DNA from: Flaccisagitta enflata
Taxonomy: Eukaryota > Chaetognatha > Sagittoidea > Aphragmophora
Reading direction: 5' to 3'
NCBI GenBank assembly: GCA_965153355.1
Contig: OZ231127.1
Coordinates: 10,168,001 to 10,232,000 of the forward strand
DNA: 64,000 nucleotides
Made by a program: the position numbers and the translations under genes. The notes under the pieces are model-generated. The model saw nothing but the letters and a program-made list of their open reading frames with translations, was not told the DNA's origin and ran no database searches. Of this stretch, positions 63,500 through 64,000 are shown in pieces. Within the stretch, counting starts at the first letter, position 1; each line of letters starts with the position of its first letter.

Positions 63500-64000
63500 C
63501 TGCAAATTAAAGTTAAAAGGTCATGACAACCTATTAGTCAAGGAAAAAGGTTTTGTTTCTCGAATACTCGAAATGAAGAGAGGCATAGATCACGCACTGA
63601 GACTTAAAGGAATATGAGTGAAGAAGAAAATTCCCAAGGGTAATGACTAATAAGTCGAGTCACTTATATAAGTCACTTGCACTTGTATAAGTAGGTATAA
63701 TTGACGGAATAGAATTGATAGGTACTCAAAATATTTTCCCCTGGAGATTTTTTAAAAAATGATTTAAAAATTCCGATATTTGACTTAAATATTCACGCGA
63801 GTTTTACCATATATCTCTATGGAAAAAAAAAATCATTTTCTGTCACTGTTCCAGAAACAGCAGTGGCTTAAAAATTTGGTTTTAATGAAATTTTTAAGCC
63901 ACTGATTGAAGATTCACATTCCTGGTTAAATTTTCAGTTTCCAAAAACATATATCCTCAAATTATACGAAGTATTTTAAAGATTGAAAGCTGTTGAAGAT
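63500..64000. other. 5' flank of the SLC6 gene
   Basis: AT-rich sequence upstream of the acceptor at 63499. A CACTTATATAAGTCACTTGC stretch and AACAGCAGTGGCTTAAAAATTT facing AAATTTTTAAGCCACTG at 63857-63903 form short inverted pairs. No coding 5' exon could be identified. Confidence 0.4.

Overview
The window is nuclear DNA from an intron-rich animal. The evidence is GT-AG spliced genes, an axonemal dynein heavy chain (so motile cilia), a metazoan-type STT3A, a sigma-1-receptor homologue, an SLC6 transporter, and interstitial TTAGGG/CCCTAA telomere-type tracts. I cannot name the species. The SLC6 reads like that of an invertebrate, and a non-bilaterian is possible. About half or more of the window is repeats: very long microsatellites, minisatellites, short inverted-end elements and large foldback (palindromic) elements. 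Exon calls below come from reading frames, splice sites, matching intron phases and remembered protein families, not from searches.

Layout. 0-7 kb: a telomere-like 24-mer tract, several foldback elements, one candidate plus-strand terminal exon (2.0-2.2 kb) and one candidate minus-strand exon (6.8-7.1 kb). 7.1-10.3 kb: a minus-strand two-exon gene for a large disordered protein of about 959 residues. 10.3-19 kb: repeats only, with a nested double foldback and a compound terminal-repeat/minisatellite element. 19.2-43.0 kb: twelve minus-strand exons of a DNAH6-like dynein heavy chain, from just before the stalk to the AAA6 region, split by introns full of microsatellites. A string of short in-phase candidate exons lies in one dynein intron (31.6-34.7 kb). 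43-46.7 kb: repeats. 46.7-50 kb: the last four exons of STT3A (plus). 51.0-52.3 kb: a complete three-exon sigma-1-receptor-like gene (plus). 52.7-57.6 kb: an unrecognised four-exon plus-strand gene, with a 176-bp tandem repeat and transposon-like insertions in its last intron. 58.8-63.4 kb: a complete eleven-exon SLC6 transporter (minus).

The genes do not form an operon or pathway. STT3A and the sigma-receptor homologue both belong to the ER membrane, SLC6 to the plasma membrane and the dynein to cilia. Two genes are incomplete inside the window: the dynein lacks exons on both sides although 19 kb and 3.7 kb of flank are present, and STT3A begins abruptly at a (GAAA)n tract. Either these introns are huge and other genes are nested in them, or the assembly has joins at microsatellites.

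The most unusual observations are: a family of short elements whose two ends are complementary and change together from copy to copy; a family of elements with GC-rich inverted ends around a ~20-bp minisatellite; a sigma-receptor homologue lacking both acidic ligand-binding residues; an SLC6 lacking one serine of the chloride site; and the mini-exon string inside the dynein gene.
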